NCBI RefSeq assembly: GCF_012912105.1
Contig: NZ_QMEA01000059.1
Location: 1 to 38,567, forward strand
Reading direction: 5' to 3'
Origin: Brasilonema sp. UFV-L1
GTDB taxonomy: Bacteria; Cyanobacteriota; Cyanobacteriia; Cyanobacteriales; Nostocaceae
Length of the DNA stretch: 38,567 bases
Shown: piece by piece, positions 27,298-35,126 of the stretch
Layout: each line of letters starts with the position of its first letter
Position numbering within the stretch: position 1 is the first letter of the stretch
Notes under the pieces: generated by a model
Databases searched by the model: none
What the model saw: the letters and a program-made list of their open reading frames with translations, nothing else
Told to the model about the DNA's origin: nothing
Made by a program: the position numbers and the translations under genes

Positions 27298-27629
27298 GTA
27301 AATCTGTACAAAGTCGGAGCATGCAGACTAAGACTCTAAAAGTCTACGATTTTTGAGTCATGACACCTACAAGTGAACGCCAGCTTGTAGCCACCGAAGT
27401 TTGTTACGGAGGGAAACCCTCCTGACAACTTCTCACTGTCGAGAACGATTAAGTAATCAGCAAACAGGTTTATAGCTGTAGTGTCGTTTTCGTGACAAGC
27501 TCTCAAATCATTGTCGAGGCAAACATTACCCGTAAGGGTTGGCAGAGTATGCCGCATGTATCTAGGCAGAATTGTAATTCTGCTTAGATATATCCATAAA
27601 TTAAGTTACAGTTCCTCACCCCTTACCAG
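27298..27629. other. 332-bp gap between kinase and response regulator
   Basis: A 73-codon minus-strand frame (27336-27557) has no recognisable domain and no ribosome-binding site and is not called. GGAGGGAAACCCTCC near 27412-27426 and the long palindrome at 27559-27590 suggest a decayed insertion element or repeat that has separated an original kinase-regulator pair. Confidence 0.45.
27559..27590. repeat. 32-bp palindrome upstream of the response regulator
   Basis: TATCTA-G-GCAGAATT and AATTCTGC-T-TAGATA pair around a 2-nt centre; the only mismatch (G27565 with T27584) is a G-U pair in RNA. It lies 40 bp before the response-regulator start codon. It could be an operator, an element end or a transcript hairpin. 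Confidence 0.65.
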
Positions 27630-28316
27630 ATGCCCGATTGTAATCTAAAAATTCTCTTAGTAGAGGATGACGAACTCTTCCGCTTAGGGTTACGTGTGCG
27701 CTTACAACAAGAACCAGGGTTAGAGATAGTCGCAGAAGCGGAAGATGGAGAAACAGCAGTGGAGTTAGTCAACCGCCATCAGCTTGATATTGTACTGTTA
27801 GATGTGGGTTTACCTGGAATTGGGGGAATTGAGGCGTGTCGTCAAATTAAACAGCAATATCCGAGTCTACCAATATTAGTTCTGACTTCCCATTCACAAC
27901 AATCCATGATTGGGCGATTGATTGAAGTGGGTGCTCAAGGTTATTGTCTCAAAGGAATTGCAGTTGAAAAATTGGTGTTAGCACTTCGTTCTGTGGCTGC
28001 TGGTGCATCCTGGTGGGATGAAACTGCGACAAAAGAAATTCGTTCCACCTTTGCTGCGAATTCTATCCAGCCTCAGAGTACAAACCACTCCACACAATCC
28101 AATCCTCTAACTCAACGGGAACAGGAAATTCTATCGCTGTTGACTTCTGGTAAAACTAATCAACAAATTGCCGAGACATTACACATTTCACCGGGAACGG
28201 TTAGGGTTCATGTCCATGCAATTTTGAACAAGTTAGGAGTCAGCGATCGCACTCAAGCTGTGATTGTTGCTATACAAAAACGGTTGATCAAAAGTAATTT
28301 AATATTAGAAGAGTGA
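27630..28316 (+). CDS. NarL/FixJ-type response regulator
   Basis: Encodes 228 residues. The receiver domain has the acidic pair D13/D14, the phosphoacceptor D58 (VLLDVGLPG), T86 and K108. The LuxR-type HTH (about 158-215) has LTQREQEILSLLTSGKTNQQIAETL, with the recognition helix around ISPGTVRVHVHAILNKLGV. It is a DNA-binding regulator presumably phosphorylated by the kinase encoded upstream. It differs from KdpE, which has an OmpR-type output domain, so any link to kdp control is inference. Confidence 0.93.
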   Translation: MPDCNLKILLVEDDELFRLGLRVRLQQEPGLEIVAEAEDGETAVELVNRHQLDIVLLDVGLPGIGGIEACRQIKQQYPSLPILVLTSHSQQSMIGRLIEVGAQGYCLKGIAVEKLVLALRSVAAGASWWDETATKEIRSTFAANSIQPQSTNHSTQSNPLTQREQEILSLLTSGKTNQQIAETLHISPGTVRVHVHAILNKLGVSDRTQAVIVAIQKRLIKSNLILEE

Positions 28317-28355
28317 AGCAGCACAAAGTACTGCTGTTATTATTGTTTTGTTGAC

Positions 28356-28841
28356 TCAACCAATTCCATCTTTCATTGATGATATTGGTTGCTCGATCTT
28401 GTTGTCAGCTGTTAACCAATAACCGGCGATGGCGATCGCAATTGCTACAGCACCAATTGCGACATTTGGATAAATTGTAATTCCACCCAATTCTGGTTCA
28501 CGAATATTGCCGAGAACCGGATCGTTTAGAAACCCGTAGGAAGTCCCAGGCCAAAATCCTGCTGCGATCAGTCCAATCCAGAAAGCGGAACCGAGAAATG
28601 CTGCAAGACCCATTGAAAAGCGATCGCTTACCGGACGAACCTTTAAAATCGCTAATGCGGCACTTCCTAACGAGATAGCAGCAAAAAACGACATAGCGCA
28701 ATGCAGCTTAGCGTGGGGTAGCCACGCAGGATTGTTCATGTGACCGTTTCCCAGCAAGACTGCATCGACACCTATCGGAATGATAATTGTAGAAAGCGCG
28801 GCAGTTGTGAGAAGCCATTTGGCGACTTGTTCTCGACGCAT
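28356..28841 (-). CDS. Four-helix membrane protein of unknown function
   Basis: Encodes 161 residues. Four membrane helices lie at about 8-28, 46-66, 79-97 and 126-143. Conserved-looking polar residues sit in the loop between helices 1 and 2 (NGHMNNPAWLPHAKLHC) and before helix 4. The gene is convergent with the response regulator, with 39 bp between stops. The family is not recognised with confidence. Confidence 0.8.
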   Translation of the reverse strand: MRREQVAKWLLTTAALSTIIIPIGVDAVLLGNGHMNNPAWLPHAKLHCAMSFFAAISLGSAALAILKVRPVSDRFSMGLAAFLGSAFWIGLIAAGFWPGTSYGFLNDPVLGNIREPELGGITIYPNVAIGAVAIAIAIAGYWLTADNKIEQPISSMKDGIG

Positions 28842-28939
28842 GTTGATTTCCTTCGCTTCACCAAATATTAAAACATAATTTGATCACAACACATCCACAT
28901 TATTGTTGCTTAAGATATTGAGCGTACTAATTTGAGCCT

Positions 28940-29983
28940 TCACTGAATGGTATTGGGTGATAACCTTGTAGCACAAATCGCAGCACCTATGAGTCCCACT
29001 TCCTGATTGAGAATAACATACACAGGTATATCTTCAAGAAGAGGACGCATTCTGCCTTTTTGGGTGAAATTGAGCATGAATCTGTCTTGTTGAATTAAAG
29101 GCAGTATTTTAGGGGCAATTCCACCAGCTATGTATAAACCACCGTAAGGGAGAAGTTTGAGTGCAAGATTACCTGCTTCTGCACCGTAAACTTCTACAAA
29201 CAATTGCATCGTTTGTTCCGAAAGGCGATCGCTTTTCTCTAGTGCAGCTTTTCCAATCACAGCACCTGGATCTACACTTTTTTCTTGCCTTCCTGCTTCT
29301 TGTTCCCAGATTCTCACGATTTGGGCAATTTCTGGTGATTCAGCAGCAATTTTGCGGTCGCGTAGAAACTGGTAAATTGCGACAACTCCCATACCAGAAA
29401 CCACGCGTTCCACAGAAACCCGTTGGATATCGTGCTTATCTAGCAGGTACTTTAACAGCTGAAACTCTAACTCAGTCCGGGGTGCAAAATCAGTGTGTCC
29501 ACCTTCTGAAGGGAAGATTTGATAGCTATCTCCTTGCTTGATTAAAAATCCTTGTCCTAATCCAGTACCAGCCCCAATAATCGCAATCGGGGATTCAACA
29601 TTGAGTTTGCCAGGTTGCAAAGTCAGCACATCTTGCTTATCTAGCCCCAAAATGCCGTAGCCAACAGCGGTAAAGTCGTTAATCAGAGAAACTTGGGATA
29701 TACCTAGTTCCTGTTGTAGACGTTCAGCGTCAAGGAACCAAACTAAATTGGTCAGCTTAGCAGTATGATTTACCACAGGTCCTGCAATGGCAAAACAGGC
29801 TTTTTGTGGAGTTGGTGTGTTAGCTTTCAGCAAAAACTGCTGTACTATCGGTACCAAATCGAGAAAATCCCCACTTCGGTACCGTTCCTCATAGATAGTG
29901 CGTAATAAAGGCTTTTCTGATGCCTCAACCAGTCGTAAGATGGTTTTCGTGCCGCCTATGTCTCCTGCCAATAGTAATGTCAT
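28940..29983 (-). CDS. glk: Glucokinase
   Basis: Encodes 347 residues. The N-terminal phosphate-binding LAGDIGGTKT (5-14), the substrate-binding LINDFTAVGYGI, the GAGTGLGQGFLI loop, PSEGGHTDFAPR (Glk-family signature) and GGLYIAGGIAPKILP identify the bacterial Glk family rather than ROK. It phosphorylates glucose to glucose-6-phosphate in the cytoplasm, feeding glycogen or sugar catabolism. The gene starts 12 bp after the stop of the histidine phosphatase gene on the same strand, so the two probably form an operon. Confidence 0.95.
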   Translation of the reverse strand: MTLLLAGDIGGTKTILRLVEASEKPLLRTIYEERYRSGDFLDLVPIVQQFLLKANTPTPQKACFAIAGPVVNHTAKLTNLVWFLDAERLQQELGISQVSLINDFTAVGYGILGLDKQDVLTLQPGKLNVESPIAIIGAGTGLGQGFLIKQGDSYQIFPSEGGHTDFAPRTELEFQLLKYLLDKHDIQRVSVERVVSGMGVVAIYQFLRDRKIAAESPEIAQIVRIWEQEAGRQEKSVDPGAVIGKAALEKSDRLSEQTMQLFVEVYGAEAGNLALKLLPYGGLYIAGGIAPKILPLIQQDRFMLNFTQKGRMRPLLEDIPVYVILNQEVGLIGAAICATRLSPNTIQ

Positions 29984-29994
29984 GTGAGTTCTTG

Positions 29995-30642
29995 TTAATT
30001 AAACCGAATGACTTCTTCTACTTGAGTTAAATGGGAGGTATCTCCCTTGAGTTCAAGTAACCACTCTGGGTGTTGACGTACAACTTTTACTAAGCTACAT
30101 AGGGAAGCCTTCACTTCCGTTCTGGCAATTTCACCTACTAATCCTATTGTCGCTCCTAATACAGATGCACCGTGTCCCACTAAAAGAATATCCTCTGGGG
30201 AGAATTCTGTTGTTAGACATCTAGCAGTTTGTCCCGAACGTTGCTGCATTTGTTCATAAGTTTCTGGATAATTGACTGCGATGCGTGGAGTGTAGCTGGT
30301 GTCAATTCTGGGGAATAATTCTGCTAATGCGAAGGTTGAGAGTCGCTGTGGTTCTTCTGTCATCCAAACGGGGTTAAGCCATTCGCTTAAACCTATTTCT
30401 AGTTTTATTGGCAAATCAAGAACTTCTGCAACTGCGTTTGCTGTTTGCACCGTTCTCAGGAAGGGAGAAGCGAAAATATGAGCAATATTTTCTCCCTTAA
30501 GACGGTTGGCTAACTGCTGCGCCTGCACCATACCATCTTCAGAAAGCGGTGGATCGTAGCGTCGTTCTGCTGTGAGAAACCATTCAGGGTTGACAAAATC
30601 GAGGCGGTTGGCGTGTCTTGCGATCCAAACTATTTGATTCAT
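29995..30642 (-). CDS. Histidine phosphatase superfamily protein
   Basis: Encodes 215 residues. The catalytic motif is RHANRLDF with His10 (the usual RHG is RHA). The second Arg is in SPFLRTVQTA and the second His in LLVGHGASVLG. Glu in GLSEW is a likely acid. This is a branch-2-like phosphatase; candidate substrates are sugar phosphates or phosphorylated small molecules, given its place upstream of glk. The specificity is not determinable. Confidence 0.88.
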   Translation of the reverse strand: MNQIVWIARHANRLDFVNPEWFLTAERRYDPPLSEDGMVQAQQLANRLKGENIAHIFASPFLRTVQTANAVAEVLDLPIKLEIGLSEWLNPVWMTEEPQRLSTFALAELFPRIDTSYTPRIAVNYPETYEQMQQRSGQTARCLTTEFSPEDILLVGHGASVLGATIGLVGEIARTEVKASLCSLVKVVRQHPEWLLELKGDTSHLTQVEEVIRFN

Positions 30643-30779
30643 AGTACGATTTGATACTTTAATTTTGCAAGCTAAAGCCTGTGGCTCTACGTATGCACCC
30701 CATCAGCGTAGGCTGTTAGTTAAATAATATTACAGAGTGTGTAACTATTTGTAATAGGATAATTTATAGAACTTACGCA

Positions 30780-30917
30780 CTATCTGCTGCCAAACCGGTT
30801 TCTTCGTTTGTATTTGGTTGCGAAACAGAGATTTTTGGTAGAAACCGAGTTTGTTTGCCTAAGACGCAACGGTTCTGACAAAACATTAGTATCAAGCAGA
30901 AAACGGATGGTACTCAA
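30780..30917 (-). pseudogene. Truncated PIN-domain (VapC-like) toxin
   Basis: Starting from a TTG that overlaps the antitoxin stop (TTGA), the frame reads MSTIRFLLDTNVLSEPLR, the typical first strand of a PIN nuclease with its first catalytic Asp (D9). It then loses all similarity (RQTNSVSTKNLCFATKYK) and stops after 45 codons, where about 130 are expected. The unrelated tail coincides with sequence of the GAAACCGRGTTT repeat type, suggesting that insertion or rearrangement removed the rest. It is not a functional nuclease. Confidence 0.75.
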
Positions 30918-31201
30918 AAAATGACCTCTGTTCCAGGTGAGTTATCACGAACGTCCTTAAACACCTCATCCGGATTAATGTTAGCCTCCTCAACATTATA
31001 TTCTTGCCGGAATCGCTCTAATGCATGACCAAAACCTAGCTTTTCACGCAACAGAATATGATCTTCTGTTGCTGAGAGAATCACCGCTACCCGCTCTCCT
31101 TGTCGGATAAGTTGCATAGGAATTCCTTGTTCAACATCTTGAATGATTTGTTCAAGATGCTCCAAGACTTGTTCAATAGAATATTGATGAGCCATCATCA
31201 A
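30914..31201 (-). CDS. Phd/YefM-family antitoxin (partner toxin broken)
   Basis: Encodes 95 residues. The pattern YSIEQVLEHLEQIIQDVEQGIPMQLIRQGERVAVILS is the Phd/YefM N-terminal DNA-binding fold. The C-terminal part (LRE...FRQEY) would bind the toxin. It overlaps the start of a truncated PIN toxin at 30780-30917. MAHQYS (start 31195) is an equally good start. It may now be an orphan antitoxin that protects against related toxins elsewhere in the genome (inference). Confidence 0.82.
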   Translation of the reverse strand: MMMAHQYSIEQVLEHLEQIIQDVEQGIPMQLIRQGERVAVILSATEDHILLREKLGFGHALERFRQEYNVEEANINPDEVFKDVRDNSPGTEVIF

Positions 31202-31249
31202 GTCACCTTAATTTAACCTCTCGAATCTTAATTAGAATATGTTATTAAC

Positions 31250-31813
31250 TTACAGTTTCAACCATCCAAATAACTCCTCTACACTCAATTGAAAATCGCT
31301 TACTAAACGAGGGACTGGTAATATTTCTTGTTCTTTCTGTAAAATTTGTGGCTGTTGTTTAGGTGGATAAACTAACACTGCTTGCTCATCTGGATCAATT
31401 AGCCAACCTAAGCGACTACCATGCTCAAGGCAGTGTAATATATTACTTGTTACTTTCGTCTGGCTTTGGTCTGGAGAAAGAATTTCTATTGTCCAATCTG
31501 GAGCAGCTTCAAAAACATTCGCTACATCTCCACGGTTATCTAAGGGAATTCGCTCCCAAGAAAACACAGCCACATCTGGTATAATCGAACGTCTACCAAA
31601 AGTACACCGCAACTCTGGGAAAGCAAGAGCAATTTTCTGAGGCTTTGTGATAGCATTTATGGCGCTAACTAGTTCACCTTGAATGATACTATGCTTTCCT
31701 TGTGGCATCGGTTTTTGAATAATTTGACCATTAATATATTCACTTGCTGGCTTAGTTTCTGGCTGTTTAAGAAACTCCTCCAGAGTTAAGGTTTTGCTTG
31801 GTAACTGTACCAT
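31250..31813 (-). CDS. Uma2-family PD-(D/E)XK nuclease-fold protein
   Basis: Encodes 187 residues. It shows the DUF820/Uma2 pattern common in cyanobacteria: TLEEFLKQPETKPASEYINGQI, a PDVAVFSWERIP strand with Asp, DWTIEILSPDQSQTKVTSNILHCLEHG and LGWLIDPDEQAVLVYPP. The nuclease-like core residues (Glu in S-E-Y, Asp in PDVAV, Glu in TIEILS) are present. Biological roles of the family are largely unknown; these genes are highly multiplied in cyanobacteria. Confidence 0.88.
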   Translation of the reverse strand: MVQLPSKTLTLEEFLKQPETKPASEYINGQIIQKPMPQGKHSIIQGELVSAINAITKPQKIALAFPELRCTFGRRSIIPDVAVFSWERIPLDNRGDVANVFEAAPDWTIEILSPDQSQTKVTSNILHCLEHGSRLGWLIDPDEQAVLVYPPKQQPQILQKEQEILPVPRLVSDFQLSVEELFGWLKL

Positions 31814-31853
31814 CTACGATGCCTCCCAAGTCTCTACTGAAACAATAACTTTA

Positions 31854-32594
31854 TCATCCTAAATAAGCTTTTTTCACTCGTTCATCACTCATCAATTTCG
31901 ATGCTTCACCTGATAGGGTAATACAACCAGCTTCTAATACATAACCACGGTCTGCAATTTGCAGGGCAAGGTTAGCGTTTTGTTCAACTAGAACGATAGT
32001 AACGCCTGTCGCACGTAGATTCTGAATAATACTGAAAATCTCACGAACAATTGTAGGTGCTAAACCTAAACTAGGCTCATCTAAAAGCAAAAGTTTCGGT
32101 CTACTCATTAAAGCACGAGCTATAGCTAACATTTGCTGTTCACCACCACTGAGGGTTCCTGCAAGTTGATTGCGTCTTTGTGCTAAACGTGGGAACCTCT
32201 CAAATTGGTGCTGAATATCATTTCTGATTTCTGTTTGATTAGAGCGAATATAAGCACCCAATAGTAAATTATCTAAAACAGTTTGCCGAGCTAATACTCT
32301 TCTTCCCTCAGGACAGTGGGCAATACCTAATTGTACAACTTCATGAGATTGGCGGCGCGTAATATTGCGTCCATTGTACATAATTTTGCCATGACGAGGA
32401 TTAATGATTTTGGAGATAGCTCGCAGAGTCGTTGTTTTGCCTGCACCATTAGCACCTATTAGGGTAACAACCTCACCATTGTTCACAAATAAATTAATAT
32501 TTTGTAGAGCTTCGATACCTCCGTAGTTAACACAAAGGTCTTTAATTTCTAAAATTTGAAAATCCTGTTTATTATTTAATATATCTGTGTTCAT
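31854..32594 (-). CDS. livF: Branched-chain/neutral amino-acid ABC transporter ATPase, LivF type
   Basis: Encodes 246 residues. Walker A is GANGAGKTT, the signature LSGGEQQMLAIARAL and Walker B LLLLDEPSLGLAP, with the short LivF-type C terminus. It pairs with the LivG ATPase to power the permeases. Cyanobacterial counterparts are named NatE. It is the last gene of the transporter set, separated from livG by 240 bp of repeats, so it may have its own promoter or have been pushed apart by repeats. Confidence 0.93.
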   Translation of the reverse strand: MNTDILNNKQDFQILEIKDLCVNYGGIEALQNINLFVNNGEVVTLIGANGAGKTTTLRAISKIINPRHGKIMYNGRNITRRQSHEVVQLGIAHCPEGRRVLARQTVLDNLLLGAYIRSNQTEIRNDIQHQFERFPRLAQRRNQLAGTLSGGEQQMLAIARALMSRPKLLLLDEPSLGLAPTIVREIFSIIQNLRATGVTIVLVEQNANLALQIADRGYVLEAGCITLSGEASKLMSDERVKKAYLG

Positions 32595-32609
32595 CTGTGT
32601 GCATCTGTG

Positions 32610-32834
32610 GTTATCAGTTATCAGTTATCAGTTATCAGTTATCAGTTACCAGTTACCAGTTTGAAGAAGTATTCAGTATTGCTGAATCCAGAATTCAGAA
32701 TAGAAGAATCAATTAACTCTTTTATTCTGACCGGAGGCGGAGCTTTCCTTGCTCCGCTCCTGACTCCTGACTCCTGACTCCTTCACTGTGTACTGTTCAC
32801 TGCTCACTGTTCCTTGTTCACTGATTGAATATTC
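32610..32834. repeat. Repeat-filled gap between livG and livF
   Basis: It contains CAGTTAT heptamers (32610-32661), the GACCGGAGGCGGAGC repeat (32729-32743) and CTGACTC/ACTGTTC heptamers (about 32757-32823). There is no gene. It shows that an operon junction can absorb several repeat families. Confidence 0.8.
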
Positions 32835-33632
32835 TTAATCGTTACCTAAATATGCTTCAACAACAGCTGGATCATTTCTGACAATAGATGGTTCTCCCAA
32901 AGCAATCAACTGACCAAAATCTAAGACAGCAATACGGTCACATAAACCCATAACCAAGGGGACATGATGCTCAATAAGAATTATCGTCAAGTTGTATTGG
33001 TCACGAAGGTTACGGATAAATTTACTCAGTTGTTGCTTTTCACTGGGATTCATACCCGCAGCCGGTTCATCTAATAGTAAAATTTGCGGTTCTAAAGCAA
33101 GAGCACGAGCAATTTCTAGTCGTCTCTGGTCGCCATAGGAGAAGTTTTTAGCTTTTTCATGGATACGTTCACCCAAACCGATAAGTTCTAGTAATTCTAA
33201 TGCTTTTTGTCTACTGTTTTGTTCTTCTCTAGGAGCAGGAGGTAGTCCTAAGATACCTTTTATTATGTTATTATTAATATGGCTGTGACGCGCTATAATC
33301 ACATTTTCTAACGCGGATAAATCAGCAAATAAACGAAGATTTTGGAATGTCCGGGCAATACCCAATCTTGCAATATTATGAGAATGTAATTGGGAAATAT
33401 CGGTACCTTGATAAAGCAATTGCCCACTAGAAGGTGTGATGAAGCCTGTCATCAAATTAAACAGAGTTGTCTTACCAGCACCGTTGGGACCAATTAATCC
33501 AAAGATTTCATACTGTGTGATTGTAAAAGAGACATCATTTACCGCCACTAACCCCCCAAAGCGGCGAGTGAGATTTTTAGCTTCTAAGATAGGTAATCCA
33601 AATAGATTTTTTGTGGAATGTTCCTGAATCAT
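32835..33632 (-). CDS. livG: Branched-chain/neutral amino-acid ABC transporter ATPase, LivG type
   Basis: Encodes 265 residues from the chosen start (MIQEHSTKNLFG), which lies 5 bp after the livM stop; a start at 33782 would overlap livM by 145 bp and is rejected. Walker A is GPNGAGKTT, the signature FSYGDQRRLEIARAL and Walker B ILLLDEPAAGMNP, the last typical of LivG. Cyanobacterial counterparts are named NatA. Confidence 0.93.
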   Translation of the reverse strand: MIQEHSTKNLFGLPILEAKNLTRRFGGLVAVNDVSFTITQYEIFGLIGPNGAGKTTLFNLMTGFITPSSGQLLYQGTDISQLHSHNIARLGIARTFQNLRLFADLSALENVIIARHSHINNNIIKGILGLPPAPREEQNSRQKALELLELIGLGERIHEKAKNFSYGDQRRLEIARALALEPQILLLDEPAAGMNPSEKQQLSKFIRNLRDQYNLTIILIEHHVPLVMGLCDRIAVLDFGQLIALGEPSIVRNDPAVVEAYLGND

Positions 33633-33637
33633 TTTAG

Positions 33638-34576
33638 TTATTTCAAGACATTTTTTTTGCGTGTTTTGCGTTTTTGAAACAAATCTGGAGTCACAAGACC
33701 TTGAGGAAAAAATATTGTCCCAATAACTATAAGTAATCCAAAGATAATTAATCGACCATCTCGCAGAAATTGCGCTAACCAAGAAGGTAAACCGCCTGTA
33801 TCTGCTATTGCTCTCAAGACTTCTGGTAAAGCCGTAAATACCATACCTCCAACGACCGAACCGAGAAAAGTTCTGGAACCACCAATTAACACAAAAGTTA
33901 AGTAGATAATGCTGGCATCAAAAGTGCCTTGACGTGCATTCCAAGTGTTGAGAAAATGGGCGCTAATTGCACCAACAACTCCTGCCAGAATACATCCTAG
34001 CGTGAATGCTAAAACTTTATAGTAAGTTGGATTAATTCCCATCGCACCTGCTGCTAATTCATCCTCACGGATAGCGATGAGTGCTCTTCCGATGCGGATG
34101 CGTTCTAAACGGTAAATGAATATAATACTAAGCAGGAGCAATGGCAAGGCAATCCACAAATATTCGATTGGTGTTTGAAAAGGTTGAGGAATGCCAAAAA
34201 TGCCAACAGCACCACCTGTAATATCTAAATTTAAAGATATAACTCGCAGGACTTCCACAAAAGCAATAGTGGCGATCGCCAAATAAATCCCCCGCAACCG
34301 CAACGCCGGAATTCCCACCGCTACACCTAATAAACCAGAAACAACTGCAGCAATCAACATCTCCAGCAATAATATTGGAATCGGAAATGAACCAGTTGTG
34401 GAAGCGAAAACAGTTGTGGAGAGAATTGCAGCAATATAACCACCCAAAGCGTAAAAACCAGGACTTGCCAAAGATAATTGTCCAGCCATGAGTGGTAAGT
34501 ATAGCGATAGCCCCAGCAACGCCCCTAATACCATAGAGACGATAAGTGAACCGTAAGTAGCAATAAATTCAGCCAT
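33638..34576 (-). CDS. livM: Branched-chain amino-acid ABC transporter permease, LivM type
   Basis: Encodes 312 residues with about eight to nine membrane helices. The family motifs are SLASPGFYALGGYIAAIL, GIPALRLRGIYLAIATIAFVEVLR (with RLRG, coupling region) and REDELAAGAMGINPTYYKVLAF (the EAA-like loop contacting the ATPase). It forms the membrane pore with LivH. In this operon it is separated from livH by a toxin-antitoxin pair. Confidence 0.94.
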   Translation of the reverse strand: MAEFIATYGSLIVSMVLGALLGLSLYLPLMAGQLSLASPGFYALGGYIAAILSTTVFASTTGSFPIPILLLEMLIAAVVSGLLGVAVGIPALRLRGIYLAIATIAFVEVLRVISLNLDITGGAVGIFGIPQPFQTPIEYLWIALPLLLLSIIFIYRLERIRIGRALIAIREDELAAGAMGINPTYYKVLAFTLGCILAGVVGAISAHFLNTWNARQGTFDASIIYLTFVLIGGSRTFLGSVVGGMVFTALPEVLRAIADTGGLPSWLAQFLRDGRLIIFGLLIVIGTIFFPQGLVTPDLFQKRKTRKKNVLK

Positions 34577-34617
34577 TTTAATATAGTTTTAACTCAGTGG
34601 TGTAACACACCTTTTGG

Positions 34618-34881
34618 TTATGAGAAAAAACTCTCATAATCATCATGATTGCCAATCCAAAACCATGTCACTGTATCACCCTCCAAAATGCCAATAGCCC
34701 GATAGCTACGAGTTATCCTTACCGACCAGATACTTTCTTTTGCATTAATACACTTAAAGTGCAAAGAGGGGTGAAAAGGATTTTTTGTCCACAAACGATA
34801 GGCTTTTCTAGCTCCGCGCTTGATGTTATCATCCAACAGATTGTATGTCGCCCAAAAAGAAGGTAAAGTGGCAGAGTTCAT
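34618..34881 (-). CDS. RelE/ParE-superfamily toxin (HigB-like)
   Basis: Encodes 87 residues. RKAYRLWTKNPFHPSLHFKCI, SIWSVRITRSYRAIGILEGDTVTWFWIGNHDDYESFF is the typical small RelE-fold toxin with the arginine-rich strand and the terminal HDxYE/F motif. It overlaps the antitoxin stop by 4 bp (ATGA). Many relatives cut mRNA at the ribosome. It lies between livH and livM, all on the same strand. Confidence 0.85.
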   Translation of the reverse strand: MNSATLPSFWATYNLLDDNIKRGARKAYRLWTKNPFHPSLHFKCINAKESIWSVRITRSYRAIGILEGDTVTWFWIGNHDDYESFFS

Positions 34882-35123
34882 AACTGGTTGTAGTCCAGTG
34901 GTTTCGCTTTTCCTTCTGCAATTTCCTGTTTAGCTTTTTGCGCCGCAGCTACAAGCTGTTGTTGAGTCCTCTGAAATGATATATCCCATTGCAACTCGTC
35001 TCGTAAGTCTTCTAGATACTCTCGTAAATGTTCGACAACTTGATCTTGCACAGCTTCGGGTAATGACTCCATCATTTTAATGACAGTGGCGATTGCTGCA
35101 GATGACATAACCAAACTCTCCAT
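34878..35123 (-). CDS. Antitoxin partner of the RelE-like toxin
   Basis: Encodes 81 residues, or 76 if MSSAAIATVIKM is the start. It is helical, with SLPEAVQDQVVEHLREYLEDLRDELQWDISF and a charged C terminus (AAQKAKQEIAEGKAKPLDY). This is the pattern of small cyanobacterial antitoxins placed before HigB/RelE toxins. It begins 3 bp after the livH stop, so it is probably transcribed with the transporter operon. Confidence 0.8.
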   Translation of the reverse strand: MESLVMSSAAIATVIKMMESLPEAVQDQVVEHLREYLEDLRDELQWDISFQRTQQQLVAAAQKAKQEIAEGKAKPLDYNQL

Positions 35124-35126
35124 TAA

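Noticed and set aside
27336-27557. 73-codon minus-strand frame as a transposase remnant
   Set aside because: No transposase motif could be recognised; only the nearby palindrome suggests a mobile element.
33633-33782. N-terminal extension of LivG to 315 residues
   Set aside because: It lies in the 3' end of livM; the ATG at 33632 starts the protein at the normal place for the family.
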